A stretch of 64,000 nucleotides of DNA from JAYQKL01 sp965243245 (lineage in GTDB: Bacteria > Pseudomonadota > Alphaproteobacteria > RS24): contig OZ251536.1 in NCBI GenBank assembly GCA_965243245.1, positions 1,674,001-1,738,000 on the forward strand, in the 5' to 3' direction. The position numbers and the translations under genes are program-made. Under the pieces are notes generated by a model, which worked only from the letters and a program-made list of their open reading frames with translations, was not told the origin of the DNA and made no database searches. Shown here piece by piece: positions 55,501-63,257 of this stretch. The number at the start of each line of letters is the position of its first letter. Position 1 is the first letter of the stretch.

Positions 55501-56237
55501 AAATTATGGACGAAAAATGGCTGACCTGTAAGGGCGTTATTGGTTTTTGGCCAGCCCTGCGTGAGGGCGATGATATTGTCATTTATGAGGATGAAACGTG
55601 CCATGTTGAGCGGGCGCGCTTGCATAGTCTGCGCCAGCAAATGGAGCGACGAAGGGCTCGCGCTAATTTTGCCCTAGCCGATTTTATTGCGCCTTTTGAA
55701 ATTGGGGCTGAAGTTGTGTCCGATTATATAGGTGGTTTTGCTGTGACCTCGGGTCATGGCGAGGATGAGGTTGCAAAAAAATTCGAAGAGGCAGGCGATG
55801 ATTACAGCTCAATCATGTCAAAGGCATTGGCTGACCGTCTTGCCGAGGCGTTTGCCGAGCGGCTGCATCAACTTGTGCGCACCCAATATTGGGGATATGC
55901 CAGCGATGAAAATCTCGATAATCTAGCCCTTATCCGCGAAGAATATAACGGCATACGCCCCGCCCCCGGCTATCCGGCACAGCCAGACCACACAGAAAAA
56001 AAGACCTTGTTCGATTTATTGGACGCACAAAGGGCCATTGGTGTTGAGTTGACCGAAACTTATGCAATGTGGCCGGGCGCGGCTGTATCGGGGCTTTATT
56101 TCAGCCACCCAGAGAGTCAATATTTTGGGGTTGGTAAAATTAACCGTGACCAGCTTGAAGACTATGCCGCACGCAAGAAAATGAGCGTTAATGAGTGTGA
56201 AAAATGGCTGGCACCTATATTGGCATATAAACCGTAA
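52518..56237 (+). CDS. metH: Cobalamin-dependent methionine synthase
   Basis: 1239 residues, full length. Homocysteine domain with zinc cysteines in GLNCALGAAEM and GGCCGTTPAH, a pterin-binding domain (FVNIGERTNVTGSAKF), a cobalamin domain with the histidine ligand in DVHDIGKNIVG, and the C-terminal SAM-dependent reactivation domain with RPAPGYPAQPDH. It makes methionine from homocysteine and methyl-THF. The start overlaps metF by 17 nt; GTG 52542 is a possible alternative. No cobalamin riboswitch was recognised upstream. Confidence 0.97.
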   Translation: MLWNRKNRVDALKNQISQRILLLDGAMGTMIQSYELYEKDFRGTRFTDYHMDLKGNNDLLSLTRPDVIEAIHAAFLEAGSDIIETNSFSSTAIAQADYGLQELAYELNLEAAKIARRVCDSFEKKDPSRPRLVAGALGPTNRTASMSPDVNDPGYRNVSYDELRTAYACATQGLIEGGADIILIETIFDTLNAKAAVHAVQDVFEATGITLPLIVSGTITDRSGRTLSGQTTAAFWTSLRHAKPFAVGLNCALGAAEMRPYVAEMAKLADTNICVYPNAGLPNEFGEYDALPEQMSSVVGEFAKAGLVNILGGCCGTTPAHIRAIGSVAAAHKPRQIKLQEKSLKLSGLEPFALTKDIPFVNIGERTNVTGSAKFRRLITEGDYEAALDVARQQVENGAQVIDVNMDEGMLDSEAAMVRFLNLIAAEPDIAKVPVMIDSSKWSVIEAGLKCVQGKAIVNSISLKEGKAAFFEKARLCLRFGAAVCVMAFDEAGQADTAARKFEICERSYKILTEEVGFPAEDIIFDPNIFAVATGIEEHNNYGVDFIEATHQIRTKLPHAHVSGGVSNVSFSFRGNAPVREAMHSAFLYHAIKNGMDMGIVNAGQLTLYQDIDEQLREAVEDVLFNRRKDSTDRLLEIAEGYRGKKGEIRVVDLSWRTLPIEKRLEHALVNGISDYVEADVEEARQHYARPLYIIEGPLMDGMNVVGDLFGAGEMFLPQVVKSARVMKRAVSYLEPFMEEDKKRNGIAKSTHAGKVLMATVKGDVHDIGKNIVGVVLQCNNYEVIDMGVMVSAAEILQKAREENVDIIGLSGLITPSLDEMCHVGAEMERQGFNIPLLIGGATTSKVHTAVKINPNYVKGQVIYVPDASRAVGVAATLLSPDKRLDYQAEIREEYETMAVAHARSRETITRVSLEQARSNAFQPEFGRHQPVRPRFLGTKVFDNYPLEDLRAYIDWTPFFQSWDLRGTYPAILTDNVVGGAATDLFKDAQAMLDKIMDEKWLTCKGVIGFWPALREGDDIVIYEDETCHVERARLHSLRQQMERRRARANFALADFIAPFEIGAEVVSDYIGGFAVTSGHGEDEVAKKFEEAGDDYSSIMSKALADRLAEAFAERLHQLVRTQYWGYASDENLDNLALIREEYNGIRPAPGYPAQPDHTEKKTLFDLLDAQRAIGVELTETYAMWPGAAVSGLYFSHPESQYFGVGKINRDQLEDYAARKKMSVNECEKWLAPILAYKP

Positions 56238-56244
56238 AACCATT

Positions 56245-56324
56245 ATTTTGGAAAAGTAAGATTTTGGAAAAGTAAGATTTTGGAAAAGTAAGATTTTGGA
56301 AAAGTAAGATTTTGGGAAAATAAG
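56245..56324. repeat. 16-bp tandem repeat, five units
   Basis: ATTTTGGAAAAGTAAG occurs four times exactly in a row and a fifth time with two changes (ATTTTGGGAAAATAAG), just after metH. No spacers, so not CRISPR. It separates metH from the TerB/DnaJ gene. Confidence 0.95.
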
Positions 56325-56399
56325 TTTCCACTCGCTCTGCTTGGGCGATTCATTTATGCTCTGAGCATTCCATATAATGACCATATCATGGAGATGAGA

Positions 56400-57098
56400 A
56401 TGTCTATTTGGGGTAAAATTGCAGGCGGCGTTGCAGGGGCTTATGTAGCGGGTCCTTTGGGCGCGGTTGCGGGGGTTTTGGCGGGACATTTATTGATTGA
56501 CCGCGAGTTGGAACGTGATGTTGCTTTCACGATTGCTTTGATTGCCTTATCGGCGAAAATGGCGAAGGCTGATGGGATTGTTTCTCCGGCTGAGGTGGAC
56601 GCCTTTTATCAAATTTGTCGGGTTCCTGATGGCGAACAAAAAAACGTGGCGCGTGTCTATAAGCTGGCTCAAGAAGATATTGCGGGCTTTGAAGTTTATG
56701 CTCAACAAGTACAGACAATTTTTAAAGATAATGTGCGTGTCTGCGAGGATGTGCTTGATGGGTTATTTCATATTGCCTATGCGGATGGGGTGTTGCATCC
56801 AGCCGAAGAGGCTTATTTGAAGCGGGTGAGTGATATATTCGGGTTTGAAAAAAGTGATTTTGCGCGCATTCACGCACATCATAATGAAGATATGGCGGAC
56901 CCTTATGCTATTTTGGGTGTGGCAAAAATAGCCGATGATGAGGCGGTGCGTGGGGCTTGGCTAAAAGCGGTGCGCGATAATCACCCAGACCAGTTACAAG
57001 CGCGCGGTGTGCCAAAGGAGATTATTCATCTTTCCAATGTGCGCATGGCGAGTATTAATGGTGCTTGGGAAATCATCAGACAGGAGCGCGGGATTTAA
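56400..57098 (+). CDS. TerB/DnaJ-domain protein (DjlA-like)
   Basis: 232 residues. A glycine-rich membrane segment (about 6-32), a central TerB-like helical domain (IALSAKMAKADGIVSPAEVD and FHIAYADGVLHPAEEAY), and a C-terminal J-domain with DPYAILGVA and the HPD motif in NHPDQ. This is the DjlA layout: a membrane-anchored co-chaperone stimulating DnaK. ATG 56400 has GGAGATGAG upstream; ATG 56388 is less likely. It overlaps the rpiA start as TAATG. Confidence 0.85.
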   Translation: MSIWGKIAGGVAGAYVAGPLGAVAGVLAGHLLIDRELERDVAFTIALIALSAKMAKADGIVSPAEVDAFYQICRVPDGEQKNVARVYKLAQEDIAGFEVYAQQVQTIFKDNVRVCEDVLDGLFHIAYADGVLHPAEEAYLKRVSDIFGFEKSDFARIHAHHNEDMADPYAILGVAKIADDEAVRGAWLKAVRDNHPDQLQARGVPKEIIHLSNVRMASINGAWEIIRQERGI

Positions 57099-57805
57099 TG
57101 CCTTTAAGGCCTCAGGAGAAAATGAAAAAGCAAGCGGCACTTAAAGCCCTTGAGCAAGTTAAAAGCGGTATGAAGCTCGGACTTGGAACGGGCTCTACGG
57201 TGCGTTATTTTGTGGATGGGCTTGGCGAGAAAATTCAAGAGGGGCTGGATGTGATTTGTGTGCCTAGCTCTGAAACCACTCGCATACAGGCGCGGGCTTT
57301 AAATATTCGACTGGCAGATTTAGACCAGCTTAAACATTTGGATATGGTGGTTGATGGTGCCGATGAAATTGATTCTCACTTGAACCTTATCAAAGGCGGC
57401 GGCGGTGCTTTATTGCGCGAAAAGATCGTGGCGGCGGCGTCTGACAAAATGATTATAATTGCCGATGAAAGCAAATGGGTTAAACAGCTTGGTGCTTTCC
57501 CATTGCCCGTCGAGGTGAATGCCTTTGCCCATGAAACCACTGCGCGTGCCATTCAGGGCGTTTTGCATGATACGGGTCATAAAACGGATATCAGATTGCG
57601 GCTTGATGCGAGGGCAAATATTTTTAAAACCGATAGCGCAAATGTAATGTATGATTGCCAGCTTGGTGCCATCAATGAGCCTAAGGATTTGGCGACAGCA
57701 CTGCTTGAGATTGCGGGCGTTATGGAACATGGGTTATTTATTGATATGGCAACAAAAGTCTATTTGGCTTACAAGGATGAAATAAAAGAAATTGGCGGAA
57801 TGTGA
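57098..57805 (+). CDS. rpiA: Ribose-5-phosphate isomerase A
   Basis: 235 residues. Interconverts ribose 5-phosphate and ribulose 5-phosphate in the pentose phosphate pathway. The phosphate loop GLGTGSTV, DGADEID with the catalytic aspartates, and KGGGGALLREKIVA are diagnostic. ATG 57098 overlaps the upstream stop (TAATG); ATG 57122, three bases after AGGAGA, is an alternative. gor follows immediately, the usual order in alphaproteobacteria. Confidence 0.95.
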   Translation: MPLRPQEKMKKQAALKALEQVKSGMKLGLGTGSTVRYFVDGLGEKIQEGLDVICVPSSETTRIQARALNIRLADLDQLKHLDMVVDGADEIDSHLNLIKGGGGALLREKIVAAASDKMIIIADESKWVKQLGAFPLPVEVNAFAHETTARAIQGVLHDTGHKTDIRLRLDARANIFKTDSANVMYDCQLGAINEPKDLATALLEIAGVMEHGLFIDMATKVYLAYKDEIKEIGGM

Positions 57806-57821
57806 TGGGTGGAATGTGATG
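57794..57821. repeat. 14-bp tandem duplication at the rpiA/gor junction
   Basis: GGCGGAATGTGATG is followed directly by GGTGGAATGTGATG. It contains the rpiA stop in unit one and provides the ribosome site and ATG of gor in unit two. Confidence 0.85.
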
Positions 57822-59183
57822 GAATTTGATTATGATTTATTTGTTATCGGTGCGGGTAGCGGCGGTGTGCGGGCGGCTCGCATAAGCGCAAATTATGGCG
57901 TTAAGGTTGCTATGGCTGAAGAATATAGAGTGGGGGGCACGTGTGTTATTCGTGGATGTGTCCCAAAGAAGCTTTTTGTTTATGCCAGTCATTATGGCGA
58001 AGATTTCCATGAAGCGCAGGGCTTTGGCTGGACGGTTGGGCAACGTAAATTTGATTGGGCGACGCTGGTTGAGAATAAGGATACGGAAATTGACCGCCTG
58101 AATCAGATTTATATTAAAAATGCTGAAGCGGCGGGGGTTGAGATTATCGAAGAACGGGCTGAGTTTTTGGATAAAAATACCATTTCAATTGGCGGTCGCC
58201 AGATTACGGCAAAATATATTCTATTGGCGTCTGGTGCGGTGCCGTTCATGCCTGATATTGCGGGTATAGAACATGCGATTAGTTCTAATGAAGCTTTTCA
58301 CTTGGAAACCTTGCCAGATAAAATCATTATTGTGGGCGGCGGATATATCGCGGTTGAGTTTGCGGGTATCTTCAATGGGCTTGGTGTGGATGTGACGCTG
58401 GTCTATCGCGGTGATGAGATTATGCGCGGATTTGATGGTGATATTCGAACTCATTTGCGCGAAGAAATGGTGAAAAAAAATATTAAGATAAAGCTGAATA
58501 CGGATGTGCTTTCTATTGAGGCGCAAGACAATGGCTATGGGGTGACTTATGGGGATGGAAAAAAACAGCAAACGGAGCTTGTTATGTATGCGACAGGGCG
58601 AGTTGCGAACACGCAAGGGCTGGGGCTTGACAAAGCGGGGGTGGAAACGCATTCAAATGGCATGGTTAAAGTTGATGCTTATTCTCAAACCTCGGCGGAA
58701 AATATTTATGCAGTCGGCGATGTGACGGGCCGCGCACAATTAACGCCTATTGCTATCCGCGAGGGTGACGCTTTTGCACAGACGGTTTTTAATAATAATC
58801 CGCAAAAAGTAGATTACTCAATTATCCCCACGGCGGTTTTTTCTCAGCCGCCCATTGGGACGGTTGGCATGACCCAAGAAGCGGCATCTGCGCAATATGA
58901 TATTGATGTTTACCGCTCTGTGTTTCGTGCTATGAAGCATAGTTTGTCGGGCAGTGAAGAAAAAACGCTGATGAAGCTACTGGTGGATAAGGCAACAGAT
59001 AAGGTTCTTGGGCTACATATTATTGGCCCCGATAGCGGCGAGATGATACAGGCTTTTGGTGTTGCGGTGAGGATGGGGGCTTCAAAGGCGGATTTTGATG
59101 CAACGATTGCGGTTCATCCAACTGCCGCAGAAGAGCTCGTCACAATGAAGACACCCCTCATGAAAACACCCCTAAAGGCCTGA
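57819..59183 (+). CDS. gor: Glutathione-disulfide reductase
   Basis: 454 residues. FAD motif VIGAGSGGVRAA at 9-20, the redox cysteine pair C42 and C47 in GGTCVIRGCVPKK, an NADPH-binding VGGGYIAVEFAG, and the catalytic histidine in AVHPTAAEE (about 433). It keeps glutathione reduced at the expense of NADPH. ATG 57819 is behind GGTGGA. The C-terminus ends with a duplicated MKTPL-MKTPL created by a 15-bp in-frame tandem duplication. Confidence 0.93.
   Translation: MEFDYDLFVIGAGSGGVRAARISANYGVKVAMAEEYRVGGTCVIRGCVPKKLFVYASHYGEDFHEAQGFGWTVGQRKFDWATLVENKDTEIDRLNQIYIKNAEAAGVEIIEERAEFLDKNTISIGGRQITAKYILLASGAVPFMPDIAGIEHAISSNEAFHLETLPDKIIIVGGGYIAVEFAGIFNGLGVDVTLVYRGDEIMRGFDGDIRTHLREEMVKKNIKIKLNTDVLSIEAQDNGYGVTYGDGKKQQTELVMYATGRVANTQGLGLDKAGVETHSNGMVKVDAYSQTSAENIYAVGDVTGRAQLTPIAIREGDAFAQTVFNNNPQKVDYSIIPTAVFSQPPIGTVGMTQEAASAQYDIDVYRSVFRAMKHSLSGSEEKTLMKLLVDKATDKVLGLHIIGPDSGEMIQAFGVAVRMGASKADFDATIAVHPTAAEELVTMKTPLMKTPLKA
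59145..59174. repeat. 15-bp in-frame tandem duplication at the gor 3' end
   Basis: ATGAAGACACCCCTC followed by ATGAAAACACCCCTA, two mismatches. It adds five residues to the end of the glutathione reductase. Confidence 0.8.
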
Positions 59184-59190
59184 GGTTAAT

Positions 59191-59976
59191 ATGCGCCTTT
59201 CCTTATTTCATGGTAAAGAGAAAACCGTCACGGGTCCGGGATTATCCTTGTGGCTGTTGTCTCAAGGGATGATTTTGTTTCATAGATATTTGTGCCTTAC
59301 GTCGAGAGTTCGCCATCACGGAATTGAAAAGATGCAAGAATTTGACCTCAATAAGAAGGGGTTTATTCTTGGTGCGTGGCATGGGAATCTCTTGGCGGCG
59401 ACTTTAGGTTTTCGTGGTCAGTTAACTAATGTTTCAACTATTTTGGCATCGCGCAGTCCGTATGGAGCGTTTTTGACGCCCTTTATTGGCTATCTTGGGG
59501 GCTATAAGTTAGTGCGCGGCTCGGGGACTGGCAAAGCGGCTAATAAGCCTAAAAATAAAAAAAAGGGCGGGCGCGAGGCCTTTCATGAAATATTGGATAT
59601 TCTTGAACGTGATGAAAATGTCATCATGACGGCAGATGTTGCGCCGGGGCCCTCTTATGAAAGCGGGGAAGGTATTGTGTTGCTTTCATCGCGTTCGGGT
59701 AAGCCAATTATTCCAATTAGTGTGGCGTGCAAACGTTATAAATTATTCCCTAAAGCGTGGGATAAGTTCCAATTGCCGTTGGGTTTTTCTCGCTATGTGA
59801 GCGTTTGGGGTGCCCCGTTTTATGCCAAGCCAGACCTGACGCCAAAAAAACTGGAAGCAGAAAGACAGCGTCTAACAGACCATATGAACAGCTGTCTTGC
59901 ACAAGCTTACACAGAAGCCAAAGCTCAGTTGCCGACCGAAAAAAGAGCAAAAAAGAGCAAAAAAGAACTTGCTTAG
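59191..59976 (+). CDS. Lysophospholipid acyltransferase family protein (DUF374)
   Basis: 261 residues. The DUF374 motif WHGNLLAA with H64 in the place of the acyltransferase histidine, ASRSPYGAFLTPFIG, a GSGTGKAA segment, and MTADVAPGPSY as the downstream substrate block. In this family the aspartate of HxxxxD is absent. It is a probable inner-membrane acyltransferase acting on lipid A or phospholipid precursors. The C-terminus is lysine-rich and carries a small 10-bp duplication (59941-59960). Its stop overlaps that of the convergent DAHP synthase gene. Confidence 0.85.
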   Translation: MRLSLFHGKEKTVTGPGLSLWLLSQGMILFHRYLCLTSRVRHHGIEKMQEFDLNKKGFILGAWHGNLLAATLGFRGQLTNVSTILASRSPYGAFLTPFIGYLGGYKLVRGSGTGKAANKPKNKKKGGREAFHEILDILERDENVIMTADVAPGPSYESGEGIVLLSSRSGKPIIPISVACKRYKLFPKAWDKFQLPLGFSRYVSVWGAPFYAKPDLTPKKLEAERQRLTDHMNSCLAQAYTEAKAQLPTEKRAKKSKKELA

Positions 59977-61364
59977 GCTACTTTTTTGTTTTTGGTTTCA
60001 ACCTTCAAGCCCTCTGCAATCATAAATGCCAGCTCTAGGGCTTGGCTTCCGTTCAAGCGCGGGTCACAATGTGTATGATAACGGCTGGATAAATCTTCTT
60101 CGGAAATAGCCTGCGCGCCGCCGATACATTCGGTTACATTTTGTCCGGTCATTTCAAAATGAATCCCCCCCGCATGCGTGCCTTCAGTTTTATGGACTTG
60201 CATAAAGCTTTGCACTTCGGTCAAAATTCTATCAACGGGGCGGGTTTTATATCCATTAGAAGCCTTAATCGTATTGCCATGCATTGGATCACATGACCAC
60301 ACAACAACACGTCCTTCGCGTTCAACAACACGAATGAGGGCGGGCAAATATTTTTCAACCCGATCATACCCAAAACGACTAATCAGCGTAATGCGGCCGG
60401 CTTCATTTTTGGGATTTAGTTTATCCAGCAAAACAATCAGCTCTTCGGGGTCAAGGGTCGGGCCGCATTTCAAGCCAATCGGGTTTTTAATGCCAGATAA
60501 GAACTCCACATGAGCACCGCCGGGCTGGCGCGTGCGATCCCCAATCCATAGCATATGAGCAGAAGTGTCATAATAATCCCCCGATGTGCTGTCCAACCGC
60601 GTCAGAGCCGTTTCATAGCCAAGCAAAAGAGCTTCGTGACTGGTGTAAAAATCAACCGTGCTGAGTTGCGGTGTCGTCTGGCTGTTAATGCCGCAGGCAT
60701 TCATGAAAGTAATGGCTTCGTTAATCTGGTTTGCCATCGCTTCATATTTTTCGCCTTGGGGGCTATCAGCCACAAAGCCTTGATTCCAACGATGCACTTC
60801 GTTTAAATCCGCATATCCGCCTTTGGCAAAAGCGCGCAATAAATTCAAGGTCGATGCAGCTTGGCGATAGGCGGCAATCTGTCTGTTTGGATCGGGAACG
60901 CGTGCTTCTGGGGTAAAGTCCATGGCGTTAATAATGTCACCGCGATAGCTGGCAAGCTCAACGCCATCTTGTATTTCAGTATCTTGCGAGCGCGGCTTGG
61001 CGAACTGACCCGCCATCCGCCCGACTTTGACAACCGGCATCTTAGCCCCAAAAGTCAGCACCGTTGCTATTTGTAGCATGACACGAAACGTATCACGGAT
61101 ATTATCGCCATGGTGTTCTGCAAAGCTTTCTGCACAATCGCCGCCTTGCAGTAAAAAAGCACGCCCTTTGGCGACTTCACCAAGTTGAGCTTTGAGCTGA
61201 CGCGCTTCGCCTGCAAACACCAATGGCGGAAAACTTGCCAAGCGTTCTTCAACTTTGCCCAGAGCGTCTAAATCGGGGTAGGTTGGAACTTGGCGAATTG
61301 GAAAATTTCGCCAGCTATTGGGGTGCCATTTTTTTGTCATCTGTTTTGGTATGTGTTTTATCAT
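59973..61364 (-). CDS. Class II 3-deoxy-7-phosphoheptulonate (DAHP) synthase
   Basis: 463 residues. First step of the shikimate pathway: phosphoenolpyruvate plus erythrose 4-phosphate. Class II hallmarks are RNFPIRQVPTYPD near the start, LLQGGDCAESF, VGRMAGQFAKPRS, RFVADSP-like GFVADSPQG, and the C-terminal CDPMHGNT and HFEMTGQNVTEC. No separate regulatory domain. The start may be ATG 61364 or ATG 61340 (TKKWHPNSWR); neither has a clear ribosome site. Confidence 0.95.
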   Translation of the reverse strand: MIKHIPKQMTKKWHPNSWRNFPIRQVPTYPDLDALGKVEERLASFPPLVFAGEARQLKAQLGEVAKGRAFLLQGGDCAESFAEHHGDNIRDTFRVMLQIATVLTFGAKMPVVKVGRMAGQFAKPRSQDTEIQDGVELASYRGDIINAMDFTPEARVPDPNRQIAAYRQAASTLNLLRAFAKGGYADLNEVHRWNQGFVADSPQGEKYEAMANQINEAITFMNACGINSQTTPQLSTVDFYTSHEALLLGYETALTRLDSTSGDYYDTSAHMLWIGDRTRQPGGAHVEFLSGIKNPIGLKCGPTLDPEELIVLLDKLNPKNEAGRITLISRFGYDRVEKYLPALIRVVEREGRVVVWSCDPMHGNTIKASNGYKTRPVDRILTEVQSFMQVHKTEGTHAGGIHFEMTGQNVTECIGGAQAISEEDLSSRYHTHCDPRLNGSQALELAFMIAEGLKVETKNKKVA

Positions 61365-61575
61365 GTGCTTTGCTCACTTACTGCGCCTATAATGCCATCT
61401 GCGTGACCTACATATAGCTTGGAAAAACATCAAGTTAAAGGTTGAAGCGGTCAGCTGTCTCAAAATAGCAGAAAAATTACCCAAAATTCATTTTTACGGC
61501 AGTTTTTTTGCTTCTAGCAGTTGATTTTTATGGGTTTTGGTTGTTCTTGCGCTCTTGTGAGGCTACATAAATAAT

Positions 61576-63249
61576 ATGATAGATAAGCTCAAAATTATCA
61601 TGGCGCAACTTAATCCGATGGTTGGGGATATTGCGGTCAATGTCGCAAAATTAATGGCTGCGCAAAAACAAGCAATGCAAGAAGGGGCTGATATTGTGGT
61701 CGCCAGTGAGCTTTTTCTATCGGGTTATCCGCCAGAGGACCTCGTGCAAAAAAAATCATTTTTGAAACAAATAAAAAGTGCCGCTCATACGCTCGTTGCG
61801 CAAACCAATAAGGATGCGCCAGCACTTATTTTCGGATTGCCTTGGCAAGATGAAACAACGGGTGAGGTTTTCAACAGTGTGATGATTGCAGAAAAAGGTA
61901 ATTTCACGGTGCGTCATAAAGTTCATTTGCCTAATTATGCGGTGTTTGATGAAAAGCGTTTGTTTAATTTGGCAGCCATGCCTGAACCTGTTTTTTTGCG
62001 AGGCATATCTGTAGGTGTACCGATTTGTGAAGATATTTGGTTTGCAGATGTTATGGATCATTTGAAGGCGCGGGGGGCTGAGTTAATTATCTCGCTTCAT
62101 GGGTCTCCATTTGAGCGTGCCAAACATGAATTGCGCCTTGAGCATGCCCGCCAAAGATGCACAAAGACTGGTTTATCTTTAATATATGTTAATCAAATGG
62201 GCGCACAGGACGAATTGGTCTTTGAGGGGCGTAGTTTCGTTATGCACCCTGATGGCGAGGTCGTTGTTCAATGTCCGCCTTGGGCGCAAAGCACGCTGGC
62301 AACAACATGGACAAAAACCAAACAAGGCTGGCGTTGCGGCGTCCAGCTGCAAGTTTTTGATGAAACCGAAGATGAAGCGGTTTATCAGGCGACTGTTCTT
62401 GGTTTGCGAGACTATGTTGAAAAAAATCATTTCTGTGGTGTTTTGCTAGGTCTGTCTGGTGGTATTGACAGTGCGATATGTGCGGCAATTAGCGTTGATG
62501 CGCTGGGGGCATCGCGCGTGCGTTGTCTTATGATGCCCTCGCAATACACGTCTCAAGAAAGCCTTGATGATGCGGCTAAATGTGCGCAACTCTTGGGTGT
62601 GCGCCTTGATGAAATACCTATTGCAGAACATATGACGGCTTATGAAAACTCATTGGCCTGCCTCTTTGAGGGGCGCGGCGTTGATGTGACAGAAGAAAAT
62701 ATTCAGTCGCGTATTCGAGGCGCATTGCTGATGGCTGTTTCTAATAAATTTGGCGACATGGTTGTGACAACAGGTAATAAATCAGAAGTATCTGTTGGCT
62801 ATGCAACGCTTTATGGCGATATGAATGGCGGGTATAATCCGATTAAAGATATTTATAAAATGGATGTTTTTGCGCTGGCACGTTGGCGTAATGAAAATCA
62901 CCCAATTGGAGGTCTTGGCCCTAAGGGCATGGTGATGGCGCAAAACATTATTGACAAGCCGCCAAGTGCGGAGCTTCGTGAAAACCAAAAAGATGAAGAT
63001 AGTCTACCGCCCTATGAGATTCTTGATGGTATATTGCAGGCTCTGGTTGAGGAAGAACTGGGTTATGATGACATTGTTGCCAAGGGCTATGAGGGTGAAA
63101 CGGTAAAACGAATAGAGCATTTACTTTATGTTTCAGAGTATAAAAGACGCCAAGCAGCTCCGGGTGTTAAAATTGGTGCCCGTAATTTTGGTCGTGATCG
63201 GCGTTATCCCATCACGAATGGTTTTCGGGATGTGCGTTTCAAAGGTTAA
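61576..63249 (+). CDS. nadE: Glutamine-dependent NAD+ synthetase
   Basis: 557 residues. An N-terminal nitrilase-type glutaminase domain (E45 in ASELFLSGYP, cysteine in VPICEDIWF) and a C-terminal NAD synthetase with the ATP pyrophosphatase motif LSGGIDSAI and NKSEVSVGYATLYGDM. It makes NAD+ from deamido-NAD+, ATP and glutamine, with ammonia channelled between domains. It is divergent from the DAHP synthase gene across a 210-bp gap in which I see no clear element, and 8 nt upstream of gltX. Confidence 0.96.
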   Translation: MIDKLKIIMAQLNPMVGDIAVNVAKLMAAQKQAMQEGADIVVASELFLSGYPPEDLVQKKSFLKQIKSAAHTLVAQTNKDAPALIFGLPWQDETTGEVFNSVMIAEKGNFTVRHKVHLPNYAVFDEKRLFNLAAMPEPVFLRGISVGVPICEDIWFADVMDHLKARGAELIISLHGSPFERAKHELRLEHARQRCTKTGLSLIYVNQMGAQDELVFEGRSFVMHPDGEVVVQCPPWAQSTLATTWTKTKQGWRCGVQLQVFDETEDEAVYQATVLGLRDYVEKNHFCGVLLGLSGGIDSAICAAISVDALGASRVRCLMMPSQYTSQESLDDAAKCAQLLGVRLDEIPIAEHMTAYENSLACLFEGRGVDVTEENIQSRIRGALLMAVSNKFGDMVVTTGNKSEVSVGYATLYGDMNGGYNPIKDIYKMDVFALARWRNENHPIGGLGPKGMVMAQNIIDKPPSAELRENQKDEDSLPPYEILDGILQALVEEELGYDDIVAKGYEGETVKRIEHLLYVSEYKRRQAAPGVKIGARNFGRDRRYPITNGFRDVRFKG

Positions 63250-63257
63250 GGAATAAT

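Noticed and set aside
56245..56324. CRISPR array
   Set aside because: Units of 16 bp follow each other with no spacers; no cas genes in the window.
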